A stretch of 64,000 nt of DNA from Serratia sp. Ag1 (GCF_000743355.1 NZ_JQEI01000002.1:1-64000); one strand, 5' to 3'; counted from the stretch's first letter, positions 1 to 9,218 are shown. Numbers and translations are program-made. The notes: generated by a model not told the origin, from the sequence alone.

Positions 1-150
1 ATTAGGCGGTGTTGTTGACATGATGAACATCCGTACTCTCTGACCTCATTAGTGCCATGGCTTATTACAGCCCTGCTATTTGCCAGGTTCACAGAGAGTC
101 GGTTCTACCTGTCAGTACATCAACTCGTTGGACTTATTAAAATCAGTTAG

Positions 151-1173
151 TTACTTAGCCATGTACGCTGCTTTCTGGTTTATAAGCGCCCAGGCTATTC
201 GGGCATTTTTGTTGGCCAGCGCCACTACGGCTTTGTTGACGCCGCTCCGGGCAATAATACCTTTCAGCCACCGTTGGAGACTGCCACACCGCTCTTCCGG
301 GAGGTTGATGGCCCGGTAAACTACTGAGCGGGCTCCATGGATAAGTAGTCCACGCAGATAACTATCTCCACGTTTTGTTATCCCGAGTAGCCTTACTTTG
401 CCGCCGCTGCTGTACTCTTTCGGAACCAGGCCCAGATAGCTGGCAAAATGCCGGCCATTCTGAAAATCAGTGCTGCCACCCAGGGCCACCGTCAGGGCTG
501 AAGCGCCCAGTGGCCCGATACCGGGTATGCTTTCCAGCCGGAGAGTATCCTCATTTTGCTGGCTAATAAGCGCCAGACGGATATCCAGCTCTTTTAGCCG
601 CTGCTTACAGTCCTGCAGCTCCTGCAACATTTCATGGAACAGCTGCCGACTGAGTGTGGTGAGCTCATTTTCCGCATCCTCCAGGTAATCTGGCAGACAG
701 GCCATAATTTTATGGGCTCCTTCCGGTATGGCGATACCATATTCTAGGCCCAGTCCCCGTATCTGGTTAATCAGCGCGGTTTTGTTTTTCATCAGCCGCT
801 GGCGAACCCGGTGCAGACACTGAATATCCTGTTGTTCGATAGATTTCTCCGGCACGTAGCGCATACCCGGGCGACTGTCAGCTTCTACAATTGCCACAGC
901 ATCATTTTTATCGTTTTTACTGCCCATCCTGAAAGGAGCGACATACTGTGGACTGATTTGTCTGACGTCATGCCCGTATTGCCTGAACTGACGGGACCAG
1001 TAATTCGCACTGCCGCACGCTTCCATCACAATACGGGATGGAGGCTGCTGAGCAATAAACGCCATCAGTTTTTCACGGGTGATCATTTTGTTTGCTTTCT
1101 TCTCGCCCTGCACAGACACGATATTCACCTGAAAAATTCGCTTTGCCAGATCAATTCCGATAATTTGCTCCAT
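151..1173 (-). CDS. IS110-family transposase (IS1111-like group)
   Basis: A 340-residue DEDD transposase/recombinase that moves an insertion sequence, apparently full length. The RuvC-like N-terminal domain shows GIDLAK (Asp8), VMEACGS (Glu51) and KNDKNDAV (Asp88/Asp91). The C-terminal transposase_20-type domain shows SIPGIGPLGAS (about 215-225) and YLGLVP (246-251), followed by the RLLGITKRGD stretch typical of this family. The protein is uninterrupted, so the element may still be active. I could not define the element's ends; IS110 members usually lack clear terminal repeats, and the left end may lie close to or beyond the window start. An inverted pair just upstream of the gene (1174-1183 and 1240-1249) may be a subterminal repeat. 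The element lies at the left edge of the fimbrial block. Confidence 0.93.
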   Translation of the reverse strand: MEQIIGIDLAKRIFQVNIVSVQGEKKANKMITREKLMAFIAQQPPSRIVMEACGSANYWSRQFRQYGHDVRQISPQYVAPFRMGSKNDKNDAVAIVEADSRPGMRYVPEKSIEQQDIQCLHRVRQRLMKNKTALINQIRGLGLEYGIAIPEGAHKIMACLPDYLEDAENELTTLSRQLFHEMLQELQDCKQRLKELDIRLALISQQNEDTLRLESIPGIGPLGASALTVALGGSTDFQNGRHFASYLGLVPKEYSSGGKVRLLGITKRGDSYLRGLLIHGARSVVYRAINLPEERCGSLQRWLKGIIARSGVNKAVVALANKNARIAWALINQKAAYMAK

Positions 1174-1249
1174 TGGACACCTCTTTCATTTTGCTGTTGG
1201 CATACACTGACAGCATGGCTCATTGAAGCCGAATGTGGGGAGGTGTCCA
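1174..1249. repeat. Inverted repeat upstream of the IS110 transposase
   Basis: TGGACACCTC (1174-1183) is repeated inverted as GAGGTGTCCA (1240-1249), a perfect 10-bp pair 56 bp apart that starts directly before the transposase start codon. IS1111-type elements carry short subterminal inverted repeats, so this may belong to the element. I found no matching copy at the other end of the gene. Confidence 0.5.
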
Positions 1250-1284
1250 TTTCATTAGTAAATCCTCCCTTCTTTTTGCTAAGC

Positions 1285-1495
1285 CAGCTTTTCCAACGGT
1301 GCAAAACTGACCCATCCCAACGGTTGAAAATTGATCCAAGGGTTAATCTAATTCTCTGAATACAGGGAGCTTATGATCAATTTTGAGATTCGTATGGAAA
1401 TTAAAATACTGCACAAACGGGGAATGAGCATCCGGGCTATCGCAAAGAAACCCGATCTTTCACACAACACTGACAGAGGCAGGCAGTACTACTAA
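1285..1495 (+). pseudogene. IS21-family remnant: element end plus start of istA
   Basis: An ATG at 1373, preceded by GGGAG, opens a 40-codon frame whose first 33 residues (MINFEIRMEIKILHKRGMSI, then RAIAKKPDLSHNT) match the N-terminal helix-turn-helix of IstA, the IS21-family transposase. The match stops at about 1471 and the frame closes at 1493-1495. The preceding 80 bp (GCAAAACTGACC, then CGGTTGAAAATTGATCC) resembles the multiple-repeat end of IS21-like elements. The rest of istA and all of istB are absent, so this is a truncated relic. Confidence 0.7.
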
Positions 1496-1498
1496 TAA

Positions 1499-1544
1499 CA
1501 CCAAAAGACATCCAAACATAAAGATGTCTAGATGTCTTTTGGTG
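1499..1544. terminator. 14-bp hairpin downstream of fimbrial operon 1
   Basis: CACCAAAAGACATC (1499-1512) pairs perfectly with GATGTCTTTTGGTG (1531-1544) across an 18-base loop. It lies 59 bp beyond the stop codon of the last gene of fimbrial operon 1 and directly next to the IS21 remnant. Read on the minus strand it could end the fimbrial transcript, although the T tract is inside the stem rather than after it. Confidence 0.5.
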
Positions 1545-1603
1545 ACTCACATGAAACTTATTTATTACACGAGCTACAATGGCGAAAACTCGCAGACCTC
1601 ACA

Positions 1604-2188
1604 TCACTTCACCAATTCCAATGTCAACGTGGACTCATTCATCTTTCTGGCAGAGACTCTGGCTTCGGCCTCCGGTAGTGTTGGCTCTATTTCCAAACGT
1701 GCTGAGAGGGCTTTACCTTTGGCCAACTGCCCATTCAGGACGGCAGCCACCGTTTGTCCTGCCTGTAACACCTGGGCGTCGGTCGGGGTACCGGTTATTA
1801 TCCCGCTGGGCGTGGTGTTGGCCACCTGCACACTGTGGCCGTCCATTTGCACATCAAACAGGCGAGCCACCGTGCTACCGCGTTCGCCATAACGCAAATC
1901 TCCGCGCAGTGCCAGGCGCATAGTCTGGGTGTAGGGGCACACCACGTTCAGCATCAAGATACGTTTGCCGGGGGTCACTGTATTGACCCCAGTGGTAGCG
2001 CTTTGCATCTGCCAGCGTGATTGACTGCCATAGTCAATCACGCTGTTGCCGACAGACAGGTTACAACTGCTGTCCATTGGCAACGTTGGTGGCTGAAGTG
2101 AGGGATCGCTCACTACGGGGGAAGTGGCACACACGGCCTGGCTGAGCAACACCCCCATTAACAGGACGATATAACCTATTTTCATCAT
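1604..2188 (-). CDS. Minor fimbrial subunit or adhesin, operon 1
   Basis: A small secreted fimbrial protein of about 194 residues, last gene of the first chaperone-usher operon. The start at 2188 was chosen because AGGAG stands five bases before two consecutive ATG codons (MMKIGYIVLLMG); a longer frame would overlap the usher. A signal peptide ending near AVCA is followed by a pilin-like domain with a Cys pair (SSCNLSVG and VVCPY). The C-terminal ESTLTLELVK resembles the penultimate strand that chaperones bind in pilins. Its place after the usher is typical of a minor pilin or tip adhesin. I do not recognise a receptor-binding domain, so the adhesin role is inferred from position. The gene lies 13 bp after the usher stop codon. 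Confidence 0.75.
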   Translation of the reverse strand: MMKIGYIVLLMGVLLSQAVCATSPVVSDPSLQPPTLPMDSSCNLSVGNSVIDYGSQSRWQMQSATTGVNTVTPGKRILMLNVVCPYTQTMRLALRGDLRYGERGSTVARLFDVQMDGHSVQVANTTPSGIITGTPTDAQVLQAGQTVAAVLNGQLAKGKALSARLEIEPTLPEAEARVSARKMNESTLTLELVK

Positions 2189-2201
2189 AAAACTCCTGTG
2201 A

Positions 2202-4637
2202 TTAGCGGCATTTGACGGTTGCAGTTTCATACAATTCATTTTGCTGGCTCTTTTCTGGCAGCGTGAGCTTCAGGCGGCAAATAGTCTTACCTGAGTTCTG
2301 TACCTCAAGCGTCATGTCGTTGGCTGCATCAGGAATAAACAGGCTGCCTTTTTCACCCACGACGGTGACAAAATTACCTGCGCTATCAAATACGCTGGCA
2401 CCGTACGGTAACGGTCGCCCCTGTGTATCTTGCGCCTCAACCAGTACCCGGCGGGTACGCACCACATCAAAATTGAAGTAACTGACCGAACCGCGAGCGG
2501 CTTCGGTTTCCTGCAAGGCGTTATCAATATCGACATTTTTACCTAGGCTACGGGTATCCACCTGCACGGCGGAACGCTTGAAGCCATTCAGTGTGGGTAT
2601 TACCGCGTAGCCACGGCGGTCGGTCCAGGTCGGGCCAGCAGGAGTCTCTATGCGTACACCCGCTTCATCACCAATTTTGGCAATGCCAAAGGTATCGCCA
2701 ACGTTGTAAGGCGACAGCGTGACGCCGCCATGGTGCGCAACTATTCCGCCCGTGGCACGTGCCGACCAGGTGGTGATGTTGTCAGAACGGTGGGTAAGAC
2801 CGCCGCTGAACTGGCTAATGGGTGTGACCATGTCGAGAGTGGCACCAGTTGACGTACTCTGGTTGCTGAAGTCGCGCTCACTCATCAGGCTCCAGCCACG
2901 GTCCTGGCTGGAACGATCGCTATAGCGTATCCCGGCCCGGCTGCCGTTGCTGGCACTGTTGACATAGCTGCTGATGCTGCGGCTGCCAAATGGTATATTG
3001 ACCGTCAGGTAGGCACGGTTTTCAGCCTCGGTTGTACGGCTACCGGTACTGTGCTCCAAGCTGGCACCAACAAAGACGCTAGCGATCTGTTTGCTCCATC
3101 CGCTACGTACGTAATCGGTGTGGTCGCTATCAAAGGTGTTGGTCCGTACCCAAGAGAGTGACAGGCTGCCGATTGATTCCTGCGCCCAACTCAAACCACC
3201 ACCAAACTGATTGCGGTTTCTTGCCGAGTTATCCTGCGATTCAGCCTGCAAGGCGTCACTCAGTTCGCGGTAGCCACTCGTTTGCTGGCTGGCATTGGCA
3301 TTCACCGACACCCGTTCGGTGATGCTACGGTTAAATGACGCAACAATTGAGGCACCGTTTTTACTGTGTTTTTCATCCTGCGCCAACGTGGTCTGTAATG
3401 ACAACTGCGTTTCATCAAAAGGCTGCGTATCTAGCCTGAGCGCGCCAGCACGGTAGGGGGATGAACCTAGCACACCGGCATTCAGCGCCGTATGCGGTGT
3501 CAGTTGCCAGCCGGTGGCGGCGGTGGCCAATAGGGGGGATTCACTACTGCCTTGCTGGTCCAGCTTACCGGCACCGAAGGAGAGACCCGGTGCGACGGCT
3601 GTCCCATTGAGCAGGAAGGCTGAGGCTGGCACAGTAAACTGGCGTTTTTCACCCGAACTGCCGGTAATGGCGACGTCAAGATCGGTACGGGTATTGAGTA
3701 ACGAGAACCCTTGCAGGCGGAAAGGCCCGGCAGGCACTGTGGTACTGTAAATCAACGCGCCCGACTGACGAACTTCTACTACCGACTGGCTGTCGGCAAT
3801 GCCTTCAACCAGCCCAGCACCGCCGCGGTTACCGACCAATGCTGCTTCAGGGAACATCTGGAAACCCAGCACTTGACCCGTACCGAACAGCGAGTTGGAG
3901 AGGCTAACCTGCCCGGCCTGCAGCACTTTTTTGATATCGGTGAAGCTGCGTTGCGCGTAGGCACCCTGATGCTGCACGCTGTTTTTGCTGTTAAAGCGGG
4001 TGAAGGTCTGGCGGCTGCGTATGATCCAGTCACTGAAATTAAACCCGGCTTCAGTACCGAGTTGCATAAAATTGATGCCTGCCGTAGAACCGGCAGAATC
4101 CATATATTGTGCCTGGTAATTGAGCATGCCGGCAAAGCCACCGTGATTCCAGTTACCACTCTCGCTGCCCGGAGCCGCAACCGCCTGTGGCGGTAGTACC
4201 AGAGCAACACGTTCTTCACCCGGATTGAGATTCAGTTCAGTCTGCGGCCAGGCGCTTTTCAAATCGAAACAGGGGGCGCTTTCAGTAAAGCCGGGTGGAA
4301 CCAGGATCCCTGCCTGTTTCTGAAAAGCCTGATCGGCACACAAATGGCCTTCACTGTCAAAGCGAGCCTGTACTTTACCGCGACTGCTGCCGTTTACGCT
4401 CAGAGTGACCGTGGTTTCACCGGGCATAAAGCGTGGTGCATTACGGAACAGCTCGGCCACTTTGGGGTCTATTCCGCTGCTCTTCATAGCTTGCACGTCG
4501 AATTCAACATCATCCATAGGCTTGGCGTCCGTATCGGCCAAAGCCAGCGGAGGAATAGCCAGTGCGCTAAGCAGTGCTAACGAGAGTGCTGAGCGAGCAG
4601 GGTGGCGGCTAGACGTATGATGAAGTTTGTATTGCAC
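2202..4637 (-). CDS. Outer-membrane fimbrial usher, operon 1 (beta-like)
   Basis: An 811-residue PapC/FimD-family usher, the outer-membrane pore that accepts chaperone-pilin complexes and assembles the fibre. It has a signal peptide to about residue 34 (LALADTDA), an N-terminal chaperone-docking domain (VEFDVQAM), a long beta-barrel rich in Ser/Thr/Gly, a plug segment (residues about 260-330) and C-terminal domains with a Cys near each end (KTICRLK, ATVKCR). The start is GTG at 4637 with AGGA eight bases upstream. It lies 13 bp after the chaperone gene. The partner DUF1120 pilin points to the beta clade of chaperone-usher systems; this clade call is from family knowledge, not alignment. Confidence 0.93.
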   Translation of the reverse strand: MQYKLHHTSSRHPARSALSLALLSALAIPPLALADTDAKPMDDVEFDVQAMKSSGIDPKVAELFRNAPRFMPGETTVTLSVNGSSRGKVQARFDSEGHLCADQAFQKQAGILVPPGFTESAPCFDLKSAWPQTELNLNPGEERVALVLPPQAVAAPGSESGNWNHGGFAGMLNYQAQYMDSAGSTAGINFMQLGTEAGFNFSDWIIRSRQTFTRFNSKNSVQHQGAYAQRSFTDIKKVLQAGQVSLSNSLFGTGQVLGFQMFPEAALVGNRGGAGLVEGIADSQSVVEVRQSGALIYSTTVPAGPFRLQGFSLLNTRTDLDVAITGSSGEKRQFTVPASAFLLNGTAVAPGLSFGAGKLDQQGSSESPLLATAATGWQLTPHTALNAGVLGSSPYRAGALRLDTQPFDETQLSLQTTLAQDEKHSKNGASIVASFNRSITERVSVNANASQQTSGYRELSDALQAESQDNSARNRNQFGGGLSWAQESIGSLSLSWVRTNTFDSDHTDYVRSGWSKQIASVFVGASLEHSTGSRTTEAENRAYLTVNIPFGSRSISSYVNSASNGSRAGIRYSDRSSQDRGWSLMSERDFSNQSTSTGATLDMVTPISQFSGGLTHRSDNITTWSARATGGIVAHHGGVTLSPYNVGDTFGIAKIGDEAGVRIETPAGPTWTDRRGYAVIPTLNGFKRSAVQVDTRSLGKNVDIDNALQETEAARGSVSYFNFDVVRTRRVLVEAQDTQGRPLPYGASVFDSAGNFVTVVGEKGSLFIPDAANDMTLEVQNSGKTICRLKLTLPEKSQQNELYETATVKCR

Positions 4638-4650
4638 CAGTAATATCCTG

Positions 4651-5349
4651 TTATTTGCTCAGTGGAGCATCGTAGCTGTTGACGGTATAGCCCCAGGTAG
4701 TGGCCGGAGAGATGCGTACTTGTTGGGCCACACCAGCTTTTTTATTCCCGTCTGGAGTGAGTGTCAGAGTCTGGCCCGGCAAGACGTAAGTATTTGGCAG
4801 AGTCCAATTGGTGTTATCCGGCAGAGTCTGAACACTCTGACCCAGGCGCACCACATAAGGTGACGGATTGTTAACCACCATGCTGTTGCCGTTCAATTTC
4901 CAGGTCAGGCGTTTCCAGGGCGCCAAGTCTTTTTCCAGCCCGGCAGGGCGGATAATCACCGGCAGATTCTGGCGCACGGTCATACGCAATTCGCTCTTGC
5001 CTTTCTGCTGTGGCGGAACGCCTTCAAAGATGACGCGTTTCAAACGTTCGGTTTTCAACGGCGTCTTGCTGGTCATGATAAAGCGCACGCGCTGGCTCTT
5101 GCCTGGTTCGACACGTGCCGCCGGTGGCGTGACGGTTAACAGGATTTCGGTGTCATCTTTGGTATTTTCCAGCGTGGTGACTAGCAACACTGGGAAGGTA
5201 TCGGTATTTTTGACATTGATAGCACTTTCACCATCACCCTGATCAACAATCACCACCGAGGATTCCGGTACCATGCCGGTAGCATGGGCACCCACCGATG
5301 CCAACAGCAGGGCAATAACACTGGTTTTGAAAAGAGAGACAGAAGTCAT
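4651..5349 (-). CDS. Periplasmic fimbrial chaperone, operon 1
   Basis: A 232-residue PapD-like chaperone that caps pilin subunits by donor-strand complementation in the periplasm. After a signal peptide ending near AHATG come two immunoglobulin-like domains. Family signatures are visible: VSL-type N-terminal strand residues, the alternating hydrophobic G1 strand (LRMTVRQNLPVIIRPAGL) and the conserved Arg of the cleft. The ATG at 5349 has AAGGTGA upstream. It sits between the DUF1120 pilin (127-bp gap with a hairpin) and the usher (13-bp gap), the usual order for these operons. Confidence 0.93.
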   Translation of the reverse strand: MTSVSLFKTSVIALLLASVGAHATGMVPESSVVIVDQGDGESAINVKNTDTFPVLLVTTLENTKDDTEILLTVTPPAARVEPGKSQRVRFIMTSKTPLKTERLKRVIFEGVPPQQKGKSELRMTVRQNLPVIIRPAGLEKDLAPWKRLTWKLNGNSMVVNNPSPYVVRLGQSVQTLPDNTNWTLPNTYVLPGQTLTLTPDGNKKAGVAQQVRISPATTWGYTVNSYDAPLSK

Positions 5350-5387
5350 GATTTTTCACCTTTCAGCTTAATCGTAGGGGAAGAGTA

Positions 5388-5416
5388 AAATCAGGGGTTA
5401 AGGTAACCCCTGATTT
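5388..5416 (-). terminator. Intra-operon hairpin after the operon 1 pilin gene
   Basis: AAATCAGGGGTTA (5388-5400) pairs with TAACCCCTGATTT (5404-5416): a perfect 13-bp stem with a 3-base loop, between the major pilin and the chaperone genes. It could act as a partial terminator, or protect the upstream pilin mRNA, so that pilin exceeds assembly proteins. Confidence 0.65.
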
Positions 5417-5475
5417 ACAGACTGGATCGGAACACTGATCAAAAGCTGGGGAGGGTCCGCAGCTTGATAGATAAA

Positions 5476-6177
5476 TTATAGGTACACCAGCTCAAGTGTG
5501 GTCAGGCCATCCAGAACAACCGGTTTGGTCAGGTCCAGCTCAGAGGCCTTGTTGATATATGCCTGAACGCCCAGTTTGCCCGCCAGAGTGGTGAAAGCGA
5601 TTGGAGTAGTGGTGCCTGTTTTGGCCCAAGAGGAATAACGTTTGTTTTCTATGCTAGTAAACAGGTTGCCAAAAAGAGTACTTCCCCACGAAGTGGTATT
5701 GCTATTTGATATAATAGAATCTACTGCAACGCCATCAGCGGTCATGGTACCTGCAGCCAGTCGGATAGCATAACCGCCGATGCCTTTTGTCCCATCCAGA
5801 CCCAGGCCGACAGTAGCAGTGCTTCCAGTACTACCGAAGATTCCAGGAATACTAGCTATCTCTGTCAGTGTGCCATCAGTTTTGACTGCACTCGCCCCAC
5901 GTTGTGAGTGTGCAGTAATGGCCACTTTAGCCGGGGCATCACAGTTGATGGCGAAATCCAACTGCTTTTCTGGCAATACGGTAAAAGCATCGGTAGTCAG
6001 GGCAGTAGGTTTGATAGTGCCGTAGTCGACAGTGCCTCCACCGGAGAGGGTTGGGGTGCAAGCTGCTGGGTCGATGGTACCGATAACACGCACATCGATG
6101 CTTCCAGCCAATACAGGCAGAGAAGTGGTAGCCAATACAGCCAGTGCACAAACGGTTTTTTGCAGGTGATTCAACAT
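5476..6177 (-). CDS. DUF1120 fimbrial major subunit, operon 1
   Basis: A 233-residue secreted protein with a signal peptide (about 1-24, ending PVLAG) and a DUF1120-type pattern: SIDVRVIGTIDPAACTPTLS followed by GGGTVDYGTI, then LDFAINCDAPAKVAI. The two Cys would form the intra-subunit disulfide. The C-terminal TTLELVYL has the alternating hydrophobic and penultimate Tyr pattern of chaperone-recognised pilins. It is the first gene of operon 1 and has AAGGT upstream of its ATG, so it is probably the main structural subunit. DUF1120 proteins are known from beta-type chaperone-usher clusters. Confidence 0.85.
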   Translation of the reverse strand: MLNHLQKTVCALAVLATTSLPVLAGSIDVRVIGTIDPAACTPTLSGGGTVDYGTIKPTALTTDAFTVLPEKQLDFAINCDAPAKVAITAHSQRGASAVKTDGTLTEIASIPGIFGSTGSTATVGLGLDGTKGIGGYAIRLAAGTMTADGVAVDSIISNSNTTSWGSTLFGNLFTSIENKRYSSWAKTGTTTPIAFTTLAGKLGVQAYINKASELDLTKPVVLDGLTTLELVYL

Positions 6178-6613
6178 TTATACTTACCTTTATTACATCT
6201 ATAGTTTTTACATTACCGTCGAGGGCTTCTTATTGAAGTCTATAATCTACGGCAATGCTGTTTCAGACCCCTAAGGGTACTTATTCAGGTTTTCTGGTAT
6301 TATCTTGACACCAAAATACCGAATGATTTTATCGACAAATTCACTCATTAATTTGCCTTGCAAAATTTATTTATTTCTTGCAACACCCCGAAAAATTGAG
6401 CGTGCAAATCATGCGACTATTAAATCGCCAGTAAATTAATCTAACCTGTTCAATATGTATAATTAGCATGTGCAGCACTACCGACATGGCTATTAACTTG
6501 AATTTTTTGTGGTTATATAATGAAACGTAGAGTTACTTTCCCTAAAATCCAAAAAAACCTTGCTATACTTAATGTAATGAAAACTATCTTTCTACTATAT
6601 ATAGCGGAATATT
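6178..6613. other. Leader and promoter region of fimbrial operon 1
   Basis: AT-rich non-coding DNA between the operon 1 pilin start and conserved element copy A. A 74-codon frame here (6520-6744) runs through the conserved element, has no family resemblance and is probably not a gene. No promoter can be fixed by eye in such AT-rich sequence; a palindromic CCCTAAGGG lies near 6270. Confidence 0.4.
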
Positions 6614-6806
6614 GTGAGCAGTATATACATACAATAACTCTTCGTTACTCATGCGATTACTATAAGATTTTTCTATTGACTTGTGAAGATTATATTTTTT
6701 TATCAACGATAAAAAAAACGCTTTTTGATAAATATCCTTTGTGAAGGAAAAATAAAAAGAGTTTCACCAAAAATGCTTAACCAACTGTTTTTTATATATT
6801 TAATGA
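6614..6806. promoter_or_regulatory. Conserved fimbrial upstream element, copy A
   Basis: First of three copies of a spaced module. Blocks: GTGAGCA at 6614; ACTATAAGA at 6659; TGTGAAGA at 6682; a 10-bp-arm palindrome TTTTTTTATC-AAC-GATAAAAAAA centred at 6706; and TTAACCAACTGTTTTTTATA at about 6778-6797. Copies B (15447) and C (22744) keep the same block order and spacing within 1-2 bp. It lies about 530 bp upstream of the operon 1 pilin start. Function unknown; a shared protein-binding region is the simplest reading. Confidence 0.75.
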
Positions 6807-6969
6807 GCTTCTCTCTACTTTTTTGCATATCTATATCATAGTGTCAGAAAAAATAAATAATCAAAAAATAGTTTTATAATCTTCGCTGTTTTCGAAACCT
6901 ACATCAGCCGTGCCACTTATCGCTCAGAAACTGACTCATCATGATAGCGCCTGTCGCCCGCAACGGCCG

Positions 6970-7270
6970 GTATGCCTAGCGTTTACATCAACATCAGATA
7001 ACCCCATGCCAGCAGTTCCGTCTTATCTGCAATGCCGTTCGAAAAACATTCAGTGATGCAAAACAGCGGTATGGTAAGCCGCGTCTTACTGATGAGCTTC
7101 TGGCGTACAACGTCAAAACCATCGCAGGCGTCAAGGGTTGCACGTAAAGGCTTCGCGCTGGTTCAGCTCGGTCAGTTACCGCAGACATGGCCTACCGGTG
7201 TCTGAAAACTTGCTGAAGCAGGACTTTACCGCCAATGGACCGAATCAGAAGTGGGACAGGTCAAATACCA
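6970..7270 (+). pseudogene. IS3-family transposase (orfB) remnant
   Basis: Read on the plus strand, pieces of an IS3-family OrfB are recognisable. RLHQHQITPCQQFRLICNAV leads into [20 protein letters not shown] and LAYNVKTIA (to about 7125). After a frame change come [20 protein letters not shown] and [22 protein letters not shown] (to about 7260). The DDE catalytic part that should follow is missing, the beginning is missing, and no terminal repeats were found. It is a dead fragment lying between fimbrial operon 1 and the LysR gene. Confidence 0.8.
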
Positions 7271-7326
7271 CGCCAGCAATACGCACTTATTTAGCTATAA
7301 CATACAATCTTATTATTTCAATATAA

Positions 7327-8238
7327 TCAACCCCAAGTGTAACTCCTACACTCCCAGTGAAGTTGATCTATAAAATTCCTGGCGACCAGCGTTAGTGGTA
7401 GACGCTGGGAGTAGATAAAACTGTAGGTTGCCTCTGGCAGAACCTCATTAATTGGTATCATACACAAGTGTTCACTCAAATAAGGCACCTTAAGCATTTC
7501 TTTGGAGGCGACCGTCAAGAAGTCAGCTTCCAGTATCATTTGTAATCCTGCGGTGAGAGAGTCACCTCGAATAATAGTCTGCTGCCCCTCACCATCAGGA
7601 AACAAGACCTTTTCTAACTTACTGTAGTGGCCTTGATTTGAAGCAGGCAAATACCAGCCTGCGCCTCCAAGCTGTTTTATTGAACGAGAACTCCTCAACG
7701 GATGTCCTCGCCGAGCTAATATACAGAATGCAGTGCTGAAAAACGGTTCTTCAATAAACTCACTCACTGAAATATTATCGGAGATGATACCAATAGCAAA
7801 GTCCAGTTTACCTGAGCGCACTCCAGACAACAATTCAAGATATTGCCCCTCGGCAAGATGAATGTTAACCAGTGGGAACTTTTTCTGAAACCGTTTTATT
7901 GCCAAGGGTAACATAGTGAAAAATGGTAAGGCAGAACTCCCTAATACAACCTTCCCTTTCGATGAATAGCTTATGTGTGCGACTGCATCTACCGCACGCT
8001 CCAGTTCACCCAATATTAAATGAATACGGGGTTCTAACAATTTGCCAGCTTCAGTAAGCACAACCCCACCAGGGCCGCGCACCATGAGTGACGTTCCCAT
8101 CGCCCTTTCAAGCTCATTGATTGAACGTGTCAAGGCAGGTTGGGTTTGATTCAAGACTTTCGCGGCCGCACGAAAACTGCCATATTGTATAATTGACTGG
8201 AATACTTGCAGGTGACTCGATTTTGGTAAGTTTTTCAT
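7327..8238 (-). CDS. LysR-family regulator, TdcA-like (paralogue of 23151-24071)
   Basis: A 303-residue LysR-type transcription factor. The N-terminal winged helix-turn-helix spans about residues 8-66 (FRAAAKVLNQTQPALTRSIN, then ELERAMGTSLMVR), followed by the effector-binding domain. The overall pattern (LDFAIG, EPFF, ARRGHPL, WYLP, GHYS) recalls TdcA, the activator of the tdc operon. A second protein of the same type, collinear along its whole length, is encoded at 23151-24071, so the two LysR genes bracket fimbrial operons 2 and 3. Control of the nearby fimbrial genes is inferred from position only; no ligand can be proposed. Confidence 0.85.
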   Translation of the reverse strand: MKNLPKSSHLQVFQSIIQYGSFRAAAKVLNQTQPALTRSINELERAMGTSLMVRGPGGVVLTEAGKLLEPRIHLILGELERAVDAVAHISYSSKGKVVLGSSALPFFTMLPLAIKRFQKKFPLVNIHLAEGQYLELLSGVRSGKLDFAIGIISDNISVSEFIEEPFFSTAFCILARRGHPLRSSRSIKQLGGAGWYLPASNQGHYSKLEKVLFPDGEGQQTIIRGDSLTAGLQMILEADFLTVASKEMLKVPYLSEHLCMIPINEVLPEATYSFIYSQRLPLTLVARNFIDQLHWECRSYTWG

Positions 8239-8509
8239 GAGTGAATTATTTATCTAAAAGATTATTCCATTAAAGTTTTTACTTTTCCAGGTTAAACAAG
8301 ATAAATCTTATTACTTGACCTGTTTATTCCAACACCCTTTTTAAATAAGTGTTTGATTTGCAATTAACTTTGAATTATAAGCGTGCTAATTTATTCATTT
8401 TAATAAAAATAATTTACAAAAATTTTTAAAAAAATCAATAAAGAGATACCCCCCTATAATTCATCTTGTAACCGTACTAAGTTGACGTTGAGATGGTTAT
8501 CATGCCTAA

Positions 8510-9097
8510 CTATATAAATAGTGAATGCCATGTTCTAACCCCCATTTTTTTGAGGGCTGAGCGTTTATGGTGACTCACTGTTTTATAATTTAGCTTCAAA
8601 TGATTTGCTATTGCAGTCGGCGTTTTTCCGCTCAACAGCATATTTAACACCATCAACTCACGCGTTGAGAGCAATACGCTAGTTTTATTATTAAATTCAT
8701 TTTTCTTTTCGGTTGCTAAAAATGCCTTTAAGCGCTCTTGAAACTCATCTAAGGGAGCTGAAGCATCCAGAATAGCGTTGATTTCATTGATTCCGGAGAA
8801 GTACTCCATCAGAGGGTCACTTTTATCCATCATGAGTAACACTTTAGCTTTGTGATGTATCTTGGATAAGTTTTTTATTAATTTAATAAGTGGCACAGGA
8901 TTATATTCATTATGACTCAATGTTAAGAAAATAATATCAGCCGCCAGCAAGAAACCAAAACAACCCTCACAATCCCTTACATCCCCCACATTGATAATAA
9001 TATCAAATGGTTCATGTAATGATGTGTTTTCCAGCAACACCTCCAACCCTGTCGAAGTGAAATAACAAGGGCATTGCAATACGACTTTTTTCTTCAT
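8510..9097 (-). CDS. LuxR-type regulator at the end of fimbrial operon 2
   Basis: A 195-residue protein with a C-terminal LuxR/FixJ helix-turn-helix at about residues 143-195 (LSTRELMVLNMLLSGKTPTA, then IANHLKLNYKTVSHHKRSAL). The N-terminal half looks like a degenerate response-regulator receiver of the RcsB/BglJ kind, without a clear phospho-acceptor Asp pocket. It follows the tip-adhesin gene by about 120 bp on the same strand. LuxR-type proteins of this size control several enterobacterial fimbriae (EcpR/MatA, MrkI), which supports a role here. Confidence 0.8.
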   Translation of the reverse strand: MKKKVVLQCPCYFTSTGLEVLLENTSLHEPFDIIINVGDVRDCEGCFGFLLAADIIFLTLSHNEYNPVPLIKLIKNLSKIHHKAKVLLMMDKSDPLMEYFSGINEINAILDASAPLDEFQERLKAFLATEKKNEFNNKTSVLLSTRELMVLNMLLSGKTPTAIANHLKLNYKTVSHHKRSALKKMGVRTWHSLFI

Positions 9098-9218
9098 GAT
9101 AACTTATAAAACACGCTCATTCGCTCCATGTTCAGATGGAGAAATCCAACAAACTTTAAGATGCAAATAGGTGATTACTGGCTGCAACTCATCACCTGAA
9201 CTCTATCAAGTATGATAT

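Noticed and set aside
1521-1538. Tandem AGATGTCT units resembling a MetJ operator
   Set aside because: The two units match the met box at 7 of 8 positions, but no methionine gene is nearby and the sequence is part of a 14-bp hairpin after the fimbrial operon; chance or a relic is more likely.
6520-6744. 74-codon plus-strand frame upstream of fimbrial operon 1
   Set aside because: Extremely AT-rich, overlaps conserved element copy A, no ribosome binding site and no family resemblance.
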